DNA of 64,000 nt from Massilia rhizosphaerae (GTDB taxonomy: Bacteria; Pseudomonadota; Gammaproteobacteria; Burkholderiales; Burkholderiaceae_D): assembly GCF_016093545.1 (NCBI RefSeq), contig NZ_JADKYX010000012.1, forward strand, positions 124,001 through 188,000, given 5' to 3'. The notes under the pieces are model-generated. The model was not told the DNA's origin and made no database searches. It saw nothing but the letters and a program-made list of their open reading frames with translations. A program made the position numbers and the translations under genes. Numbering within the stretch: the first letter of the stretch is position 1; each line of letters starts with the position of its first letter. This document shows, piece after piece, positions 41,605 through 51,012 of this stretch.

Positions 41605-41671
41605 GCCGGAGGACCGCTTGTGAGCTTGATGATCTGGTAAGCTTGCTCAACCGAATCACGCGTGAGGATCC

Positions 41672-43336
41672 ATGGAATCCGCCGGAGTATTCGATGTCAT
41701 CATCGTGGGGGCAGGTACCGCCGGTTGCGTGCTGGCCAACCGGCTGAGCCGCAAGCCCGACGTGCGCGTCCTGCTGATCGAGGCCGGCGGCAGGGACGAT
41801 TACCTGTGGATCCACATCCCCGTCGGCTACCTGTATTGCATCGGCAACCCGCGCACCGACTGGTTGTTCAGGACGGAAGCGGATCCCGGCCTCGCGGGCC
41901 GCTCCCTGATCTACCCGCGCGGTAAGGTGCTGGGCGGCAGCTCGTCGATCAACGGCATGATCTATATGCGCGGCCAGGCGGCGGATTACGACCGCTGGGC
42001 CGACATCGCGGGCGATCTGTCCTGGCGCTGGGATCGTGTTTTGCCCATTTTTAAGGCAAGCGAAGACCACCATGGCGGCGCCAGCGCCATCCACGGCAGC
42101 GGCGGCGAATGGCGAGTCGAGCGCCAGCGCTTGTCGTGGGAAATCCTCGACGCCTTTCGCGAGGCGGCCGCCGAGACGGGCATCCCGAAAGTCGACGATT
42201 TCAATGGCGGAGACAACGCCGGCTGTGCCTATTTCGACGTCAACCAGCGGCGCGGCATCCGGCTCAACACGGCGAAAGCGTTTCTGAAGCCGGCTGCGAC
42301 GCGGGCCAACCTGACGATCATGACGGACTGCCATGTGGAAAAGCTTGTCCTCGAGCAGACGGCGCAGGGCGTTGCCTGCCGCGGCGTGCGATTCACCCGC
42401 GGCGGCCGCGCATTCACGGCCACGGCACGGCGCGAAACCCTGCTGGCCGCCGGCGCGATCGGCTCGCCCCACATCCTGCAATTGTCCGGCATCGGGCCGG
42501 CCGGCTTGCTGCACCGGCACGGTATCGAACCCGTCGTCGATGCGCCTGGCGTCGGCGAGAATTTGCAGGATCACTTGCAACTGCGCATGGTCTACCGCAT
42601 CACGGGCGCCCATTCGCTCAACACGAGTGCCGCGTCCTGGTACGGCAAGATCAAGATCGGCATGCAATATCTGCTGTTCCAGAGCGGGCCGATGTCGATG
42701 GCGCCGTCGCAGCTGGGCGCGTTTGCCCGGTCCGATCCCGGCCAGCCGACGCCGAACCTGGAATACCACGTGCAGCCGCTGTCCCTGGACAAGTTCGGCG
42801 ATCCGCTGCACGGCTTTCCCGCGTTCACGGCCAGCGTCTGCAACTTGCGGCCGACGGCGCGCGGCCACGTCCGGCTCGCGGCCAACGACAGCTATGCGCC
42901 GCCGAAAATCGTCCCGAACTATCTCAGCACGCCGGAAGACCGCAAGGTGGCGGCCGACGCGCTGGCGCTCACGCGCCGCATCGTGGCCGCACCGGCCATG
43001 GCGGCCTACCGCCCGGAAGAATTCAAGCCGGGTCCGCATTACCGCACGGAAGACGAGCTGGCGGAGGCGGCCAGCCTTATCGGCACGACGATCTTCCACC
43101 CCGTCGGCACGTGCCGGATGGGAAAAATGGACGATCCGTTCGCCGTCGTCGACAGCCGGTTGCGGGTCAAGGGCGTCAGCGGACTGCGCGTGGTCGACGC
43201 GTCCATCATGCCGACGATCACGTCCGGCAACACCAACTCGCCCACCCTGATGATCGCGGAAAAGACCGCGCAGCTGATCGTCCGCGAATGGGATGAGCTG
43301 GGCAAATTTGCACAACGGGTTTGCGCGCCGTCATGA
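41672..43336 (+). CDS. GMC-family FAD oxidoreductase (choline/alcohol dehydrogenase type)
   Basis: A 554-residue GMC oxidoreductase. It has the FAD-binding DVIIVGAGTAGCVLANRLS, the GGSSSINGMIYMRG signature, the second signature GAIGSPHILQLSGIGP, and the C-terminal HPVGTCRMG...VVDASIMPTITSGNTNSPT with the catalytic His region. It oxidises primary alcohols such as choline or aliphatic or polyethylene-glycol-type substrates; specificity cannot be read. It starts 67 bp after the last DnaA box, and the ABC transporter operon follows 99 bp downstream. Confidence 0.92.
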   Translation: MESAGVFDVIIVGAGTAGCVLANRLSRKPDVRVLLIEAGGRDDYLWIHIPVGYLYCIGNPRTDWLFRTEADPGLAGRSLIYPRGKVLGGSSSINGMIYMRGQAADYDRWADIAGDLSWRWDRVLPIFKASEDHHGGASAIHGSGGEWRVERQRLSWEILDAFREAAAETGIPKVDDFNGGDNAGCAYFDVNQRRGIRLNTAKAFLKPAATRANLTIMTDCHVEKLVLEQTAQGVACRGVRFTRGGRAFTATARRETLLAAGAIGSPHILQLSGIGPAGLLHRHGIEPVVDAPGVGENLQDHLQLRMVYRITGAHSLNTSAASWYGKIKIGMQYLLFQSGPMSMAPSQLGAFARSDPGQPTPNLEYHVQPLSLDKFGDPLHGFPAFTASVCNLRPTARGHVRLAANDSYAPPKIVPNYLSTPEDRKVAADALALTRRIVAAPAMAAYRPEEFKPGPHYRTEDELAEAASLIGTTIFHPVGTCRMGKMDDPFAVVDSRLRVKGVSGLRVVDASIMPTITSGNTNSPTLMIAEKTAQLIVREWDELGKFAQRVCAPS

Positions 43337-43435
43337 CCTAACGCAGGGCGACACATCAGCCGTGTGCTGTATCTTGACGAGTTCCAAAAGTGTGTATGAT
43401 TTGTAAAGCTTGCATCACGACAGCGAGGAGACGCA

Positions 43436-44209
43436 ATGTCGGACGTCATTCTGGAAACACGTGATCTGACGAAGGAATTCAAGGGTTTTACGGCCGTCAA
43501 CCAAGTGAATCTGCAGGTGCAGCGGGGCCACATCCACGCGCTGATCGGGCCCAATGGCGCCGGCAAGACGACGTGTTTCAATCTGCTGACCAAATTCCTG
43601 TCCCCGTCCGGCGGCCGCATCCTCTTCAACGGCGCGGACATCACCGGGCTCAAACCGGCGCAGATCGCGCGCCGCGGCATCATCCGCTCGTTCCAGATCT
43701 CGGCCGTCTTCCCGCACATGACGGTGCTGGAAAACGTGCGCATCGGCCTGCAGCGCGCGCTCGGTACCAGTTTTTATTTTTGGCGCAGCGAGGGCTCCTT
43801 GAGCCAACTCAACGATCGCGCCATGCAACTGCTGGCCGAAGTCGACCTGGAAGAGTTTGCCGGCAGCGTCACGGCCGACCTGCCGTACGGCCGCAAACGC
43901 GCGCTCGAGATCGCGACGACGCTCGCCATGGAGCCGGAACTCATGCTGCTGGACGAACCGACGCAGGGCATGGGCCACGAAGACGTGCACCGCGTGACGG
44001 CACTGATCAAGAAAGTGGCGGCCGGCCGCACGATCCTGATGGTGGAACACAATATGAACGTCGTGTCCGGCATCTGCGACCGTATTTCCGTGCTGCAGCG
44101 GGGCGCCGTGCTGGCGGAAGGCACCTATGGCGACGTGTCGCGCAATCCGCAAGTCGTCGAAGCGTATATGGGCAGCGCCGACGGCCACCTGGCGGGGGCG
44201 CACGGATGA
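43436..44209 (+). CDS. branched-chain-amino-acid-type ABC transporter ATP-binding protein (LivG-like)
   Basis: A 257-residue ABC ATPase of the LivG family: Walker A GPNGAGKTT, the LivG-typical GLKPAQIARRGIIRSFQIS, a signature region reading LPYGRKRALEIATTLA instead of LSGGQ, Walker B LMLLDEPTQGM and the switch H in MVEHNM. Cytoplasmic motor for the permease pair encoded downstream. First gene of the operon with GAGGAG before the ATG; its stop overlaps the next start (ATGA). Confidence 0.93.
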   Translation: MSDVILETRDLTKEFKGFTAVNQVNLQVQRGHIHALIGPNGAGKTTCFNLLTKFLSPSGGRILFNGADITGLKPAQIARRGIIRSFQISAVFPHMTVLENVRIGLQRALGTSFYFWRSEGSLSQLNDRAMQLLAEVDLEEFAGSVTADLPYGRKRALEIATTLAMEPELMLLDEPTQGMGHEDVHRVTALIKKVAAGRTILMVEHNMNVVSGICDRISVLQRGAVLAEGTYGDVSRNPQVVEAYMGSADGHLAGAHG

Positions 44210-44913
44210 CGCCGGCACTGGAGATCGACAACCTGCAAGCGTGGTACGGCGAATCGCACATCCTGCACGGCGTCAGCCTGGCCGTGCAGCCGGGCGAGGT
44301 GGTGACCCTGCTGGGCCGCAACGGCGCCGGCCGCACGACCACCTTGCGCGCCATCATGGGCCTGACGGGCGCGCGCACCGGTTCCATCCGCATCAATGGC
44401 GTCGAGGCGATCAACCTGCCCACGCACCGCATCGCCCACCTCGGCATCGGCTATTGCCCGGAAGAGCGGGGCATTTTCGCTTCGCTGTCGACGGAGGAAA
44501 ACCTCATGCTGCCGCCGCGCCTGGCCGGCCGCGATGCCGGCATGTCCGTCGACGAGATCTACGCGATGTTCCCGAACCTGTACGAACGCCGCCGCAGCCA
44601 GGGCACGCGCCTGTCCGGCGGCGAACAGCAGATGCTGGCGGTGGCCCGCATCCTGCGCACGGGCGCGCGCCTGCTGCTGCTGGACGAGATCTCGGAAGGG
44701 CTGGCGCCCGTGATCGTGCAGGCGCTGGCGCAGATGATCACGACGCTCAAGGCGAAGGGCTACACGATCGTCATGGTGGAACAGAACTTCCGGTTCGCGG
44801 CGCCGCTGGCGGACCGGTTTTATGTCATGGAACACGGCCGCATCGTCGAGACGATCGCGGCCGCGGAACTGCAGGCCAGCATGCCGGCGTTGACCGAGCT
44901 GCTGGGTGTTTGA
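44206..44913 (+). CDS. LivF-like ABC transporter ATP-binding protein with Walker A Arg
   Basis: A 235-residue second ATPase of the transporter: GRNGAGRTTT (Walker A), LSGGEQQMLAVARIL (signature), LLLLDEISEGLAP (Walker B) and MVEQN (switch). Unusually the invariant Walker A lysine is arginine (GAGRTT, about residue 41). The neighbouring LivG-like partner has a normal lysine, so a heterodimer would have one altered ATP site. Translation is coupled by the ATGA overlap. Confidence 0.92.
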   Translation: MTPALEIDNLQAWYGESHILHGVSLAVQPGEVVTLLGRNGAGRTTTLRAIMGLTGARTGSIRINGVEAINLPTHRIAHLGIGYCPEERGIFASLSTEENLMLPPRLAGRDAGMSVDEIYAMFPNLYERRRSQGTRLSGGEQQMLAVARILRTGARLLLLDEISEGLAPVIVQALAQMITTLKAKGYTIVMVEQNFRFAAPLADRFYVMEHGRIVETIAAAELQASMPALTELLGV

Positions 44914-44933
44914 TCATCGACAACGGAGACCAC

Positions 44934-46148
44934 ATGAAACGCACGACACGCACCGCGCTTGCCTTTACGGCTGCCACCTTGACCGCCGGTTTGTCCGCGT
45001 CGGCCCAGGCCCAGATTTCGGGCGACACCATCAAGATCGGCTTCATCACCGATTTATCCGGCGTGTATTCCGACATCGACGGCAATGGCGGCGCCGAAGC
45101 CGTGCGCATGGCAATCGCTGACATGGGCGGCGCGATCAACGGCAAGAAGATCCAGTTCATCGTCGCCGACCACCAGAACAAGCCGGACATCGCCGCCGGC
45201 AAGGCGAGGGAGTGGTTCGACCGCGAGGGCGTCGACATGCTGATCGGCGGCACGAATTCGGGTGCGGCCCTGGCCATGGCCAAGGTCGCGGCGGAAAAGA
45301 AAAAAGTCTTTATCGCCATCGGTTCCGGCAGCGCGCAACTGACCAACGAACAGTGCACGCCGTTCACCGTGCACTATGCCTATGACACGGTCGCGCTCGC
45401 GCGCGGCACGGGCGCGACGATGGTCAAGCACGGCGGCAAGACGTGGTATTTCCTTACGGCCGACTATGCGTTCGGCCAGTCGCTGGAAAAGGACACGACC
45501 GACGTCATCAAGGCCAACGGCGGCAAGGTGCTGGGCAGCGTCAAGCATCCGCTGGGCGCCTCCGACTTTTCGTCCTTCCTGCTGCAGGCGCAGGCATCGA
45601 AGGCGCAAGTGCTGGGGCTGGCGAACGCCGGCGGCGACTTCATCAATTCGGTCAAGGCGGCGAAGGAATTCGGCCTGACGAGCAAGATGAAGATCGCGGG
45701 CCTGCTCGTGTTCATCAACGACATCCACACCCTCGGCCTGGCGACGACCCAGGGCTTGTATCTGACCACGGGCTGGTACTGGGACTTGAACAACGACACG
45801 CGCGCATGGGCCAAGAAATACTTCGCCAAGATGAAGAAGGAGCCGTCGATGCTGCAGGCGGCGGATTATTCGGCCGCGATGACCTACCTGAACGCCGTCA
45901 AGGCGATCGGCACGGACGATGGCGAGAAGGTCATGGCCCAGCTGCGCAAGACCAGGATCAACGACATGTTCACGAAGAATGGCGAGCTTCGTCCGGACGG
46001 CCGCATGGTCCACGACATGTATCTGATGCAGGTTAAAACGCCGGCCGAGTCGAAGGGGCCGTGGGACCTCTACAAGGTCGTGGCCACGATTCCGGGCGCC
46101 CAGGCGTACACGACCAAGGCCGAGACCAAGTGCGCGGCCTGGAAGTGA
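44934..46148 (+). CDS. ABC transporter periplasmic substrate-binding protein (LivJ/K-like)
   Basis: A 404-residue type I periplasmic binding protein. The signal peptide (1-27, cleavage after AQA) is followed by DTIKIGFITDLSGVYSDIDG and GGAEAVRMAIADMGG, typical of the leucine/amide/urea-binding family. ATG at 44934 with GGAGA upstream. It lies between the ATPases and permeases, so the operon is complete. Ligand unknown: branched-chain amino acids, amides or short organic compounds are possible; the GMC oxidoreductase next door hints at an organic substrate. Confidence 0.92.
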   Translation: MKRTTRTALAFTAATLTAGLSASAQAQISGDTIKIGFITDLSGVYSDIDGNGGAEAVRMAIADMGGAINGKKIQFIVADHQNKPDIAAGKAREWFDREGVDMLIGGTNSGAALAMAKVAAEKKKVFIAIGSGSAQLTNEQCTPFTVHYAYDTVALARGTGATMVKHGGKTWYFLTADYAFGQSLEKDTTDVIKANGGKVLGSVKHPLGASDFSSFLLQAQASKAQVLGLANAGGDFINSVKAAKEFGLTSKMKIAGLLVFINDIHTLGLATTQGLYLTTGWYWDLNNDTRAWAKKYFAKMKKEPSMLQAADYSAAMTYLNAVKAIGTDDGEKVMAQLRKTRINDMFTKNGELRPDGRMVHDMYLMQVKTPAESKGPWDLYKVVATIPGAQAYTTKAETKCAAWK

Positions 46149-46210
46149 GCTCGACGTAAGCGTGTGGCGGCTGGCGCCGGCCGCCATGTCCAACCTTGAT
46201 GACGGATCCC

Positions 46211-47095
46211 ATGGATATTTTCGGCGTCCCCCTGCAGGCGATGATGGGCCAGCTGCTGCTGGGCCTGGTCAACGGTTCGTTCTACGCCATGCTGTCGCTG
46301 GGCCTGGCCGTGATCTTCGGCCTGCTCAACGTGATCAATTTTTCGCACGGCGCGCTGTACATGATGGGCGCGTTCGCCGCCTATATCGGCGTCACGTCGT
46401 TCGGCCTGAACTACTGGACGATGCTCGTGCTGGCACCCCTCGTCGTCGGCGCGTTCGGCATCCTGATCGAAAGGACGATGCTGCGCTGGTTGTACCGGTT
46501 CGATCATCTGTACGGCCTGCTGCTGACCTTCGGCATCACCTTGCTGCTGGAAGGCGTGTTCCGCTCGTTTTTCGGCGTGTCCGGCCAGACGCTGGACGTG
46601 CCGGACGCGCTGTCCGGCGCCACCGACCTCGGCTTCATGATCCTGCCGAACTACCGTGCCTGGGTCGTGTTCGCGTCGCTCGTCGTGTGCCTGGCGACGT
46701 GGTTCACGATCGAAAAGACCCGGTTGGGCGCCTATTTGCGGGCCGGCACGGAGAACCCGAAACTGGTCGAAGCGTTCGGCGTCAACGTGCCCCTGATGGT
46801 GACGTTGACCTATGGCTTCGGCGTCGCCCTGGCCGGCTTCGCGGGCGTGCTGGCGGCGCCCGTCATCAACGTCACGCCGCTGATGGGGTCGAATCTCATC
46901 ATCGTCGTGTTCGCCGTCGTCGTGATCGGCGGCATGGGCTCCATCCTCGGTTCCATCGTGACGGGCCTGGCTTTGGGCGTCATCGAGGGCCTCACGCGCG
47001 TGTACTACCCGGAAGCGTCGGAAGTCGTCGTGTTCGTCGTGATGGTGATCGTGCTGCTGCTGCGTCCCGCCGGCCTGTTCGGCAAAGAACGATAA
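46211..47095 (+). CDS. LivH-like ABC transporter permease
   Basis: A 294-residue inner-membrane permease with about eight membrane segments (GLVNGSFYAMLSLGLAVIFG, LYMMGAFAAYIGV, MLVLAPLVVGAFGILIE, LLLTFGITLLLEGVF, and so on) and the EAA-like loop ENPKLVEAFGVN. Starts at 46199 and 46211 are both possible; neither has a strong Shine-Dalgarno. 63 bp after the binding-protein gene, 9 bp before the second permease. Confidence 0.92.
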   Translation: MDIFGVPLQAMMGQLLLGLVNGSFYAMLSLGLAVIFGLLNVINFSHGALYMMGAFAAYIGVTSFGLNYWTMLVLAPLVVGAFGILIERTMLRWLYRFDHLYGLLLTFGITLLLEGVFRSFFGVSGQTLDVPDALSGATDLGFMILPNYRAWVVFASLVVCLATWFTIEKTRLGAYLRAGTENPKLVEAFGVNVPLMVTLTYGFGVALAGFAGVLAAPVINVTPLMGSNLIIVVFAVVVIGGMGSILGSIVTGLALGVIEGLTRVYYPEASEVVVFVVMVIVLLLRPAGLFGKER

Positions 47096-47104
47096 GGAAG
47101 CACT

Positions 47105-48067
47105 ATGAACAGAAAGTTCGGCTATGGCCTCGCGCTGGTGCTGGCACTGGCGGCGCCGTTCGTCGGCTATCCGGTGTTCCTGATGAAGCTGCTGTGCTTC
47201 GGCCTGTTCGCCTGCGCCTTCAACCTTTTGATCGGCTACACGGGCCTGCTGTCGTTCGGCCATGCCGCGTTCTTCGGCGGCGCCGGCTATGTCACGGGGT
47301 ACGCGCTGGCCGTGCTCGGCTTGCCGTTCGAGGCGGCGCTCGCGCTGGGCGTGCTCGCGTCCGCCGCGCTGGGCCTCGTGATGGGGCTGTTGGCGATCCG
47401 GCGCCAGGGCATTTATTTTGCGATGATCACGCTGGCGCTCGCGCAGATGGTGTATTTCGCCGCGCTGCGCGCGCCGTTTACGCACGGCGAGGACGGCTTG
47501 CAGGGCGTCCCGCGCGGCAAGCTCCTGGGCGTGCTCGATCTCGGCAACGATGTCACCTTGTACTTCGTCGTGCTGGCGATCTGCGTGGGCGGCTTCGCTT
47601 TGATCGTGCGCACCGTGCACTCGCCGTTCGGCCAGGTGCTGAAGGCGATCAAGGAAAACGAGGCGCGCGCGGTGTCTCTGGGCTACGACGTCGATCGCTA
47701 CAAGCTCGTCGCCTTCGTGCTGTCGGCCGCGCTGGCGGGCCTGGCCGGGGCGACCAAGACCGTCGTGCTCGGCTTCGAGACGCTGACGGACGTGCATTGG
47801 TCGATGTCCGGCCTCGTCATCCTGATGACCCTGGTCGGCGGCATGGGCACGCTGGCCGGGCCGATCCTGGGCGCCTTTCTCGTCGTCGCGCTGGAAAACA
47901 AGCTGGGGGACCTGGGGAACTTCCTGGCCGAGACGACGCATGTAGAATGGTTCGCATCACTCGGGGAATCCGTGGGCATCGTCACCGGCTTCATCTTTGT
48001 TGCCTGCGTGCTGCTGTTCCGACGGGGCATCGTCGGCGAGATCGCGGCGGCGCGCAAGGCCGCGTAG
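47105..48067 (+). CDS. LivM-like ABC transporter permease
   Basis: A 320-residue permease partner of LivH. Multiple membrane segments include the family motif FNLLIGYTGLLSFGHAAFFG near the N-terminus and KENEARAVSLGYDVDRYKL in the coupling loop. AAGGAAGC precedes the ATG. Completes the five-component importer. Confidence 0.92.
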   Translation: MNRKFGYGLALVLALAAPFVGYPVFLMKLLCFGLFACAFNLLIGYTGLLSFGHAAFFGGAGYVTGYALAVLGLPFEAALALGVLASAALGLVMGLLAIRRQGIYFAMITLALAQMVYFAALRAPFTHGEDGLQGVPRGKLLGVLDLGNDVTLYFVVLAICVGGFALIVRTVHSPFGQVLKAIKENEARAVSLGYDVDRYKLVAFVLSAALAGLAGATKTVVLGFETLTDVHWSMSGLVILMTLVGGMGTLAGPILGAFLVVALENKLGDLGNFLAETTHVEWFASLGESVGIVTGFIFVACVLLFRRGIVGEIAAARKAA

Positions 48068-48098
48068 CGGTGCCGGTCGAGTTTTCAAGGAGGCGAAC

Positions 48099-48935
48099 GT
48101 GATCGACGAATCCCTCATGCTGGACGTGAACGGCATCCGCATCCACACGACGACGATGGGGCAGGGCCTGGCCGTGCTGCTGCTGCACGGCTTTCCCGAC
48201 ACGCACCTCGTGTGGCGCAAGCAGGTCCCGGCGCTGGCCGCGGCCGGTTTCCGCGTGCTGGCGCCGGACCTGCGCGGCTACGGCCGCAGCGACGCGCCGG
48301 GCGGCATCTTCGACTACACGATGGATAAATTGCGGGGCGACGTGCTCGGCCTGCTGGATGCCCTGCACATCGACAAGGTCTTCCTCGTCGGCCACGACTG
48401 GGGCGGCATCATCGGCTGGCAGATCGCGGCGCTGGCGCCCGAACGCGTACGCCGCTTCGTGGCGATGTCGACGGGCCACCCGGATGCCATCGCGCGCGCC
48501 GGCCTGCTGCAGCGCTTGCGCATGACGTACATCCTCGGCTTCATCCTGCCGGTCCTGGCGGAGCATACGTTGCGCGCGGCCGACTGGTTCATCATGCGCC
48601 AATTCACCGACGAGCCCGGCCAGGCCGACCACTGGAAGCGGGATCTGTCGCCGCCGGGCCGCCTGACGGCCGCACTGAATTACTATCGCGCCAATCTGAA
48701 CCTGGCCCTGCCGCACGGGCACCGGAAGGTGAGGGTGCCCGTGATGGGCATGTGGAGCGACCGCGACCCGGCGCTGGGCGAAAAGCAGATGCGCGACTCG
48801 GCCCATTATGTCGACGGCGAATTCCGTTTCGAGCGCATCCACGGCGCCGACCACTGGCTGCAATTGACGGCGGCGGACGAGGTCAACCGGCTGCTGCTGC
48901 AATTCCTGGAAGAGGGGCGGGCGGCGGCCGTGTGA
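48099..48935 (+). CDS. alpha/beta hydrolase (epoxide hydrolase-like)
   Basis: A 278-residue alpha/beta-fold hydrolase with LLLHGFPDTHLVWRKQ (oxyanion HGFP), RGYGRSDAPG, the nucleophile elbow GHDWGG (Asp nucleophile, as in epoxide hydrolases and dehalogenases) and the C-terminal GADHWLQL histidine. The start is GTG at 48099 with AAGGAGG 5 nt upstream. Directly behind the transporter operon (31 bp), likely co-transcribed, so it may act on the imported compound. Confidence 0.88.
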   Translation: MIDESLMLDVNGIRIHTTTMGQGLAVLLLHGFPDTHLVWRKQVPALAAAGFRVLAPDLRGYGRSDAPGGIFDYTMDKLRGDVLGLLDALHIDKVFLVGHDWGGIIGWQIAALAPERVRRFVAMSTGHPDAIARAGLLQRLRMTYILGFILPVLAEHTLRAADWFIMRQFTDEPGQADHWKRDLSPPGRLTAALNYYRANLNLALPHGHRKVRVPVMGMWSDRDPALGEKQMRDSAHYVDGEFRFERIHGADHWLQLTAADEVNRLLLQFLEEGRAAAV

Positions 48936-49020
48936 ACCGGTAACGGTTTGCTGCGTCGCAGCAATGGACGGGGCCTGACCGTCCTCTGCCGTACAATAAC
49001 GCTTTTACGCGTTATTCCTC

Positions 49021-49791
49021 ATGTTCGATTTTGCCCTGCTGGCCGTCGCGGCCTTCGTTGCCGGTCTCGTGGATGCTGTCGTCGGTGGGGGAGGATTGAT
49101 CCAGATTCCGGCGATCTTCGCCGTGTTTCCGAAGGAAGTGCCGGCCACGCTGCTGGGGACGAACAAGCTGGCATCGATGTTCGGCACGGCGGTCGCCGCC
49201 GTCAGATACTCCCGCCGCGTGACGGTCGCATGGAGCACGGCGGCGCCGGCGGCCGTTGCCGCGTTCGCGCTGTCGTTCATCGGGGCCTGGACCGTGACCC
49301 GCGTGCCAGGCGACTTCGTGCGCAGCCTGCTGCCGTTGATCCTGCTGGCCGTGGCCGTGTACACGTTCAAGCAGAAGAACCTGGGCGCCGTGCACGCGCC
49401 GCTTCACAGCGGCATGAAGGAACGTTTATTGGCGACGGGCGCCGGCGCCGCGATCGGCTTTTATGATGGCTTCTTCGGTCCGGGCACGGGCAGCTTCCTG
49501 ATCTTCCTGTTCGTGCGCTTCTTCGGCTTCGATTTCCTCAGTGCGTCGGCGGCCGCGAAGATCGTCAACGTCGCCTGCAATATCTCGGCACTGATCTGGT
49601 TCGGCTACAGCGGTCATTTGATCTGGCAGCTCGGCCTGTTGATGGCCGTGTGCCAGATCGCCGGCTCACTGGTTGGGACGCGACTCGCGCTCAAGCATGG
49701 CAGCGGGTTCGTGCGCAAGCTGTTCCTCGTCGTCGTCGGGTTGTTGATCGTAAAGACAGCGTTCGACACGTTCCGGCACCTGGGCTGGTGA
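49021..49791 (+). CDS. TSUP-family (TauE/SafE) permease
   Basis: A 256-residue membrane protein with about eight segments. It has the family-typical start FVAGLVDAVVGGGGLIQIPAIF and the duplicated GFYDGFFGPGTGSFLIF. Members move sulfonates, sulfite or other small anions across the inner membrane, or are of unknown substrate (YfcA). A parS site directly follows its stop codon. Confidence 0.9.
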   Translation: MFDFALLAVAAFVAGLVDAVVGGGGLIQIPAIFAVFPKEVPATLLGTNKLASMFGTAVAAVRYSRRVTVAWSTAAPAAVAAFALSFIGAWTVTRVPGDFVRSLLPLILLAVAVYTFKQKNLGAVHAPLHSGMKERLLATGAGAAIGFYDGFFGPGTGSFLIFLFVRFFGFDFLSASAAAKIVNVACNISALIWFGYSGHLIWQLGLLMAVCQIAGSLVGTRLALKHGSGFVRKLFLVVVGLLIVKTAFDTFRHLGW

Positions 49792-49792
49792 T

Positions 49793-49808
49793 TGTTTCAC
49801 GTGGAACA
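49793..49808. promoter_or_regulatory. parS: parS site 1
   Basis: TGTTTCACGTGGAACA, a 16-bp near-palindrome of the ParB-binding parS consensus, 2 bp after the TSUP stop codon and 4 kb from parAB. Confidence 0.9.
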
Positions 49809-49809
49809 A

Positions 49810-50856
49810 TCAGCGGGCCTTGCGTACGTGGGTGACGAGCGTCGGTAGGTTCCAGGCACCGCCGGCCGCGATCTTGCGGCACATGCCCGTCGTCGCCGCC
49901 GATGTTTGCGCGAATGAGCGTCCGTCCCACGTCCAAGTCGCCGAGCCGAAGCAATCGCCGATGCCGCGGCCTTTTTGCGCCGATGAGATGACGCCGTCCG
50001 CGTAGTCCGTGGCGGACGTCGTGACGAGAACAGCGGAATAGGGTGGCTTGGCGTCGACGACCCAGTAGCCGTCGCCCGTGTTGTAGGCTGCCGTCCAGCA
50101 GGGGTGCGAGACGAGCAGTTTGTCGTGAGTGAGGTGCCTGACGTCGAGTGTGCCGGTGTCGACGTGCTTCGTGTCGACCAGCCCGCAGCTGCCATCCTTC
50201 ACGGTCTTGCGGAGCGCGGCCATGAGATCTCGGGTCTGTGCAGTCGTCAGCTCGACCGGTTGCGTATCCGGGCTGACGACGCCCGCCTTGATCTCGGGCG
50301 GCGCAAGTGGCGGCAAAACATTTGATTCTGGGTTGGTACCTTTGCGCGCCAGCGCACCGGGCGTGCCGAGGCGCCCCTGGAATTCGTCCATCTTCAACAG
50401 CACGGCATTGGCGCCGTCCGTCGAGATCGTCCACGTCGTCCCGTTTACCGACCATGCGATGTGGCCGTCCTTGAGCAGTGCCGGCAGCAACGCCTTGACC
50501 TGTGCATCCGACAGCTTGCCGATGTTGGACTTCGGATCGATACCGACCGTGCCCAGCGCTTTGCCGTCGACCGTCATCGTAAGCTGATCGGGCGCTGGAC
50601 GCCGGTCGTCATCGGCAAGCTGCAATTCGGCCGTGACCGGTTGGTTCGGGCCGGCGGCGCGCATCAACAGGATGGTGGCGTTCGGTTCGTCGTTTTCTTT
50701 GTGGTACCCGGCCGCGCGGCAGGTTCTCGTGTTGTCGCAGGCGAGTTCCCAATCCTTGTGGTTGAACGAGATGGATGGCAAGTCGTGGCGCGGATAGGCG
50801 CCGGCGGCGGCGCTGGCGACGAGCAGGGCGAGGGTCAATGGGCGTGGTCTCGGCAT
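49810..50856 (-). CDS. DUF1176 domain protein, exported
   Basis: A 348-residue protein with a signal peptide (MPRPRPLTLALLVASAAAGA) and a DUF1176-type body: KDWELACDNTRTCRAAGY near the N-terminus and VSHPCWTAAYNTGDGYWVVD and RGIGDCFGSATWTWDG near the C-terminus, with conserved Cys pairs. ATG at 50856 gives a clean signal peptide; a longer frame would run into parS site 2. It is the only minus-strand gene among the plus-strand origin-proximal genes and is bracketed by two parS sites. Function unknown. Confidence 0.83.
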   Translation of the reverse strand: MPRPRPLTLALLVASAAAGAYPRHDLPSISFNHKDWELACDNTRTCRAAGYHKENDEPNATILLMRAAGPNQPVTAELQLADDDRRPAPDQLTMTVDGKALGTVGIDPKSNIGKLSDAQVKALLPALLKDGHIAWSVNGTTWTISTDGANAVLLKMDEFQGRLGTPGALARKGTNPESNVLPPLAPPEIKAGVVSPDTQPVELTTAQTRDLMAALRKTVKDGSCGLVDTKHVDTGTLDVRHLTHDKLLVSHPCWTAAYNTGDGYWVVDAKPPYSAVLVTTSATDYADGVISSAQKGRGIGDCFGSATWTWDGRSFAQTSAATTGMCRKIAAGGAWNLPTLVTHVRKAR

Positions 50857-50908
50857 GGTAGCGATAGGTGGATGGCGTGGCAAAAGCCTAACATGAGCTC
50901 GCCTCCGC

Positions 50909-50924
50909 TGTTTCACGTGAAACA
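50909..50924. promoter_or_regulatory. parS: parS site 2 (perfect palindrome)
   Basis: TGTTTCACGTGAAACA, a perfect 16-bp parS palindrome between the DUF1176 gene and mnmG. Confidence 0.95.
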
Positions 50925-51012
50925 AAATCTGTCATTTTCGCGGTCGCGCAGAAGCCGCACGGAAAAAAGAATCTATAATCCTTGCTTAATCCTCCTCGCA
51001 ACACACTCCATC

